Shown here: positions 13,109 to 13,128 of the stretch, in pieces
How the letters are laid out: every line of letters starts with the position of its first letter
Position numbering within the stretch: position 1 is the first letter of the stretch
Assembly: GCA_035493895.1 (NCBI GenBank)
Contig: DATJHM010000214.1
Span: 1-13,128, forward strand
Source: DATJHM01 sp035493895
Lineage (GTDB): Bacteria > Chloroflexota > Ktedonobacteria > Ktedonobacterales > Ktedonobacteraceae
DNA: 13,128 nucleotides
Reading direction: 5' to 3'
The notes under the pieces: model-generated
Told to the model about the DNA's origin: nothing
Seen by the model: only the letters and a program-made list of their open reading frames with translations
Databases searched by the model: none
Made by a program: the position numbers and the translations under genes

Positions 13109-13128
13109 CCGCCACGATAACATGGCGG
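13109..13128 (+). terminator. Probable guaB terminator stem, cut by the window end
   Basis: CCGCCA (13109-13114) and TGGCGG (13123-13128) form a 6-bp stem with an 8-nt loop, 22 bp after the guaB stop. The left flank AAAAAGGTT suggests the stem continues beyond the last base, so the T run, if any, is not visible. Confidence 0.5.

Overview
The window is a bacterial chromosomal segment of roughly 50% GC that reads as ordinary gene-dense DNA. It has short intergenic gaps, good Shine-Dalgarno sites and sigma70-type promoters, and no insertion sequence, phage gene or CRISPR array was seen. The gene mix fits a soil Chloroflexota of the Ktedonobacteria type, but that assignment is an inference and was not tested by any search. 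The mix comprises a MacB-like permease with a glycine-rich insert, an MhqO-like dioxygenase with a MarR regulator, a free-standing VKOR, a DrrAB-like exporter, a WYL regulator, and a BclA-like collagen protein of the kind found on spores.

Layout from left to right: a tRNA-Arg(CCG) (187-258) is followed by a MacB/FtsX-type permease with no ATPase beside it (623-2233). A hairpin terminator (2247-2287) separates it from a leftward operon of a MarR regulator (3386-3799) and a ring-cleaving VOC dioxygenase (2339-3310). A VKOR-family thiol oxidoreductase (3999-4517) is transcribed divergently from marR, with two back-to-back TTGACA promoters in the gap. A 7-bp-arm palindrome sits between the -35 and -10 of the marR promoter. 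Next comes a leftward DrrA/DrrB-like ABC-2 exporter (5454-6437 ATPase, 4675-5454 permease, overlapping as TAATG). A 53-codon Lmo0937-type membrane protein (6685-6846) and a secreted collagen-like protein (7209-8315) follow.

The right third holds a WYL regulator (8686-9657), a TetR regulator (9758-10348) divergent from a short-chain dehydrogenase-fold protein (10542-11261) that lacks the usual catalytic residues, and guaB (11584-13086). A perfect 16-bp palindrome sits in the tetR/SDR promoter region. guaB has a leader of about 130 nt ending in an intrinsic terminator placed directly before its ribosome binding site, which suggests attenuation of GMP synthesis.

No single new multi-gene system is evident. 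The best leads are the guaB leader, the Cys-His-Lys plus collagen surface protein with its perfect 63-bp tandem repeats, the SDR without its catalytic tetrad, the altered IMP-binding loop of GuaB, and the quinone-linked marR/dioxygenase/VKOR neighbourhood.
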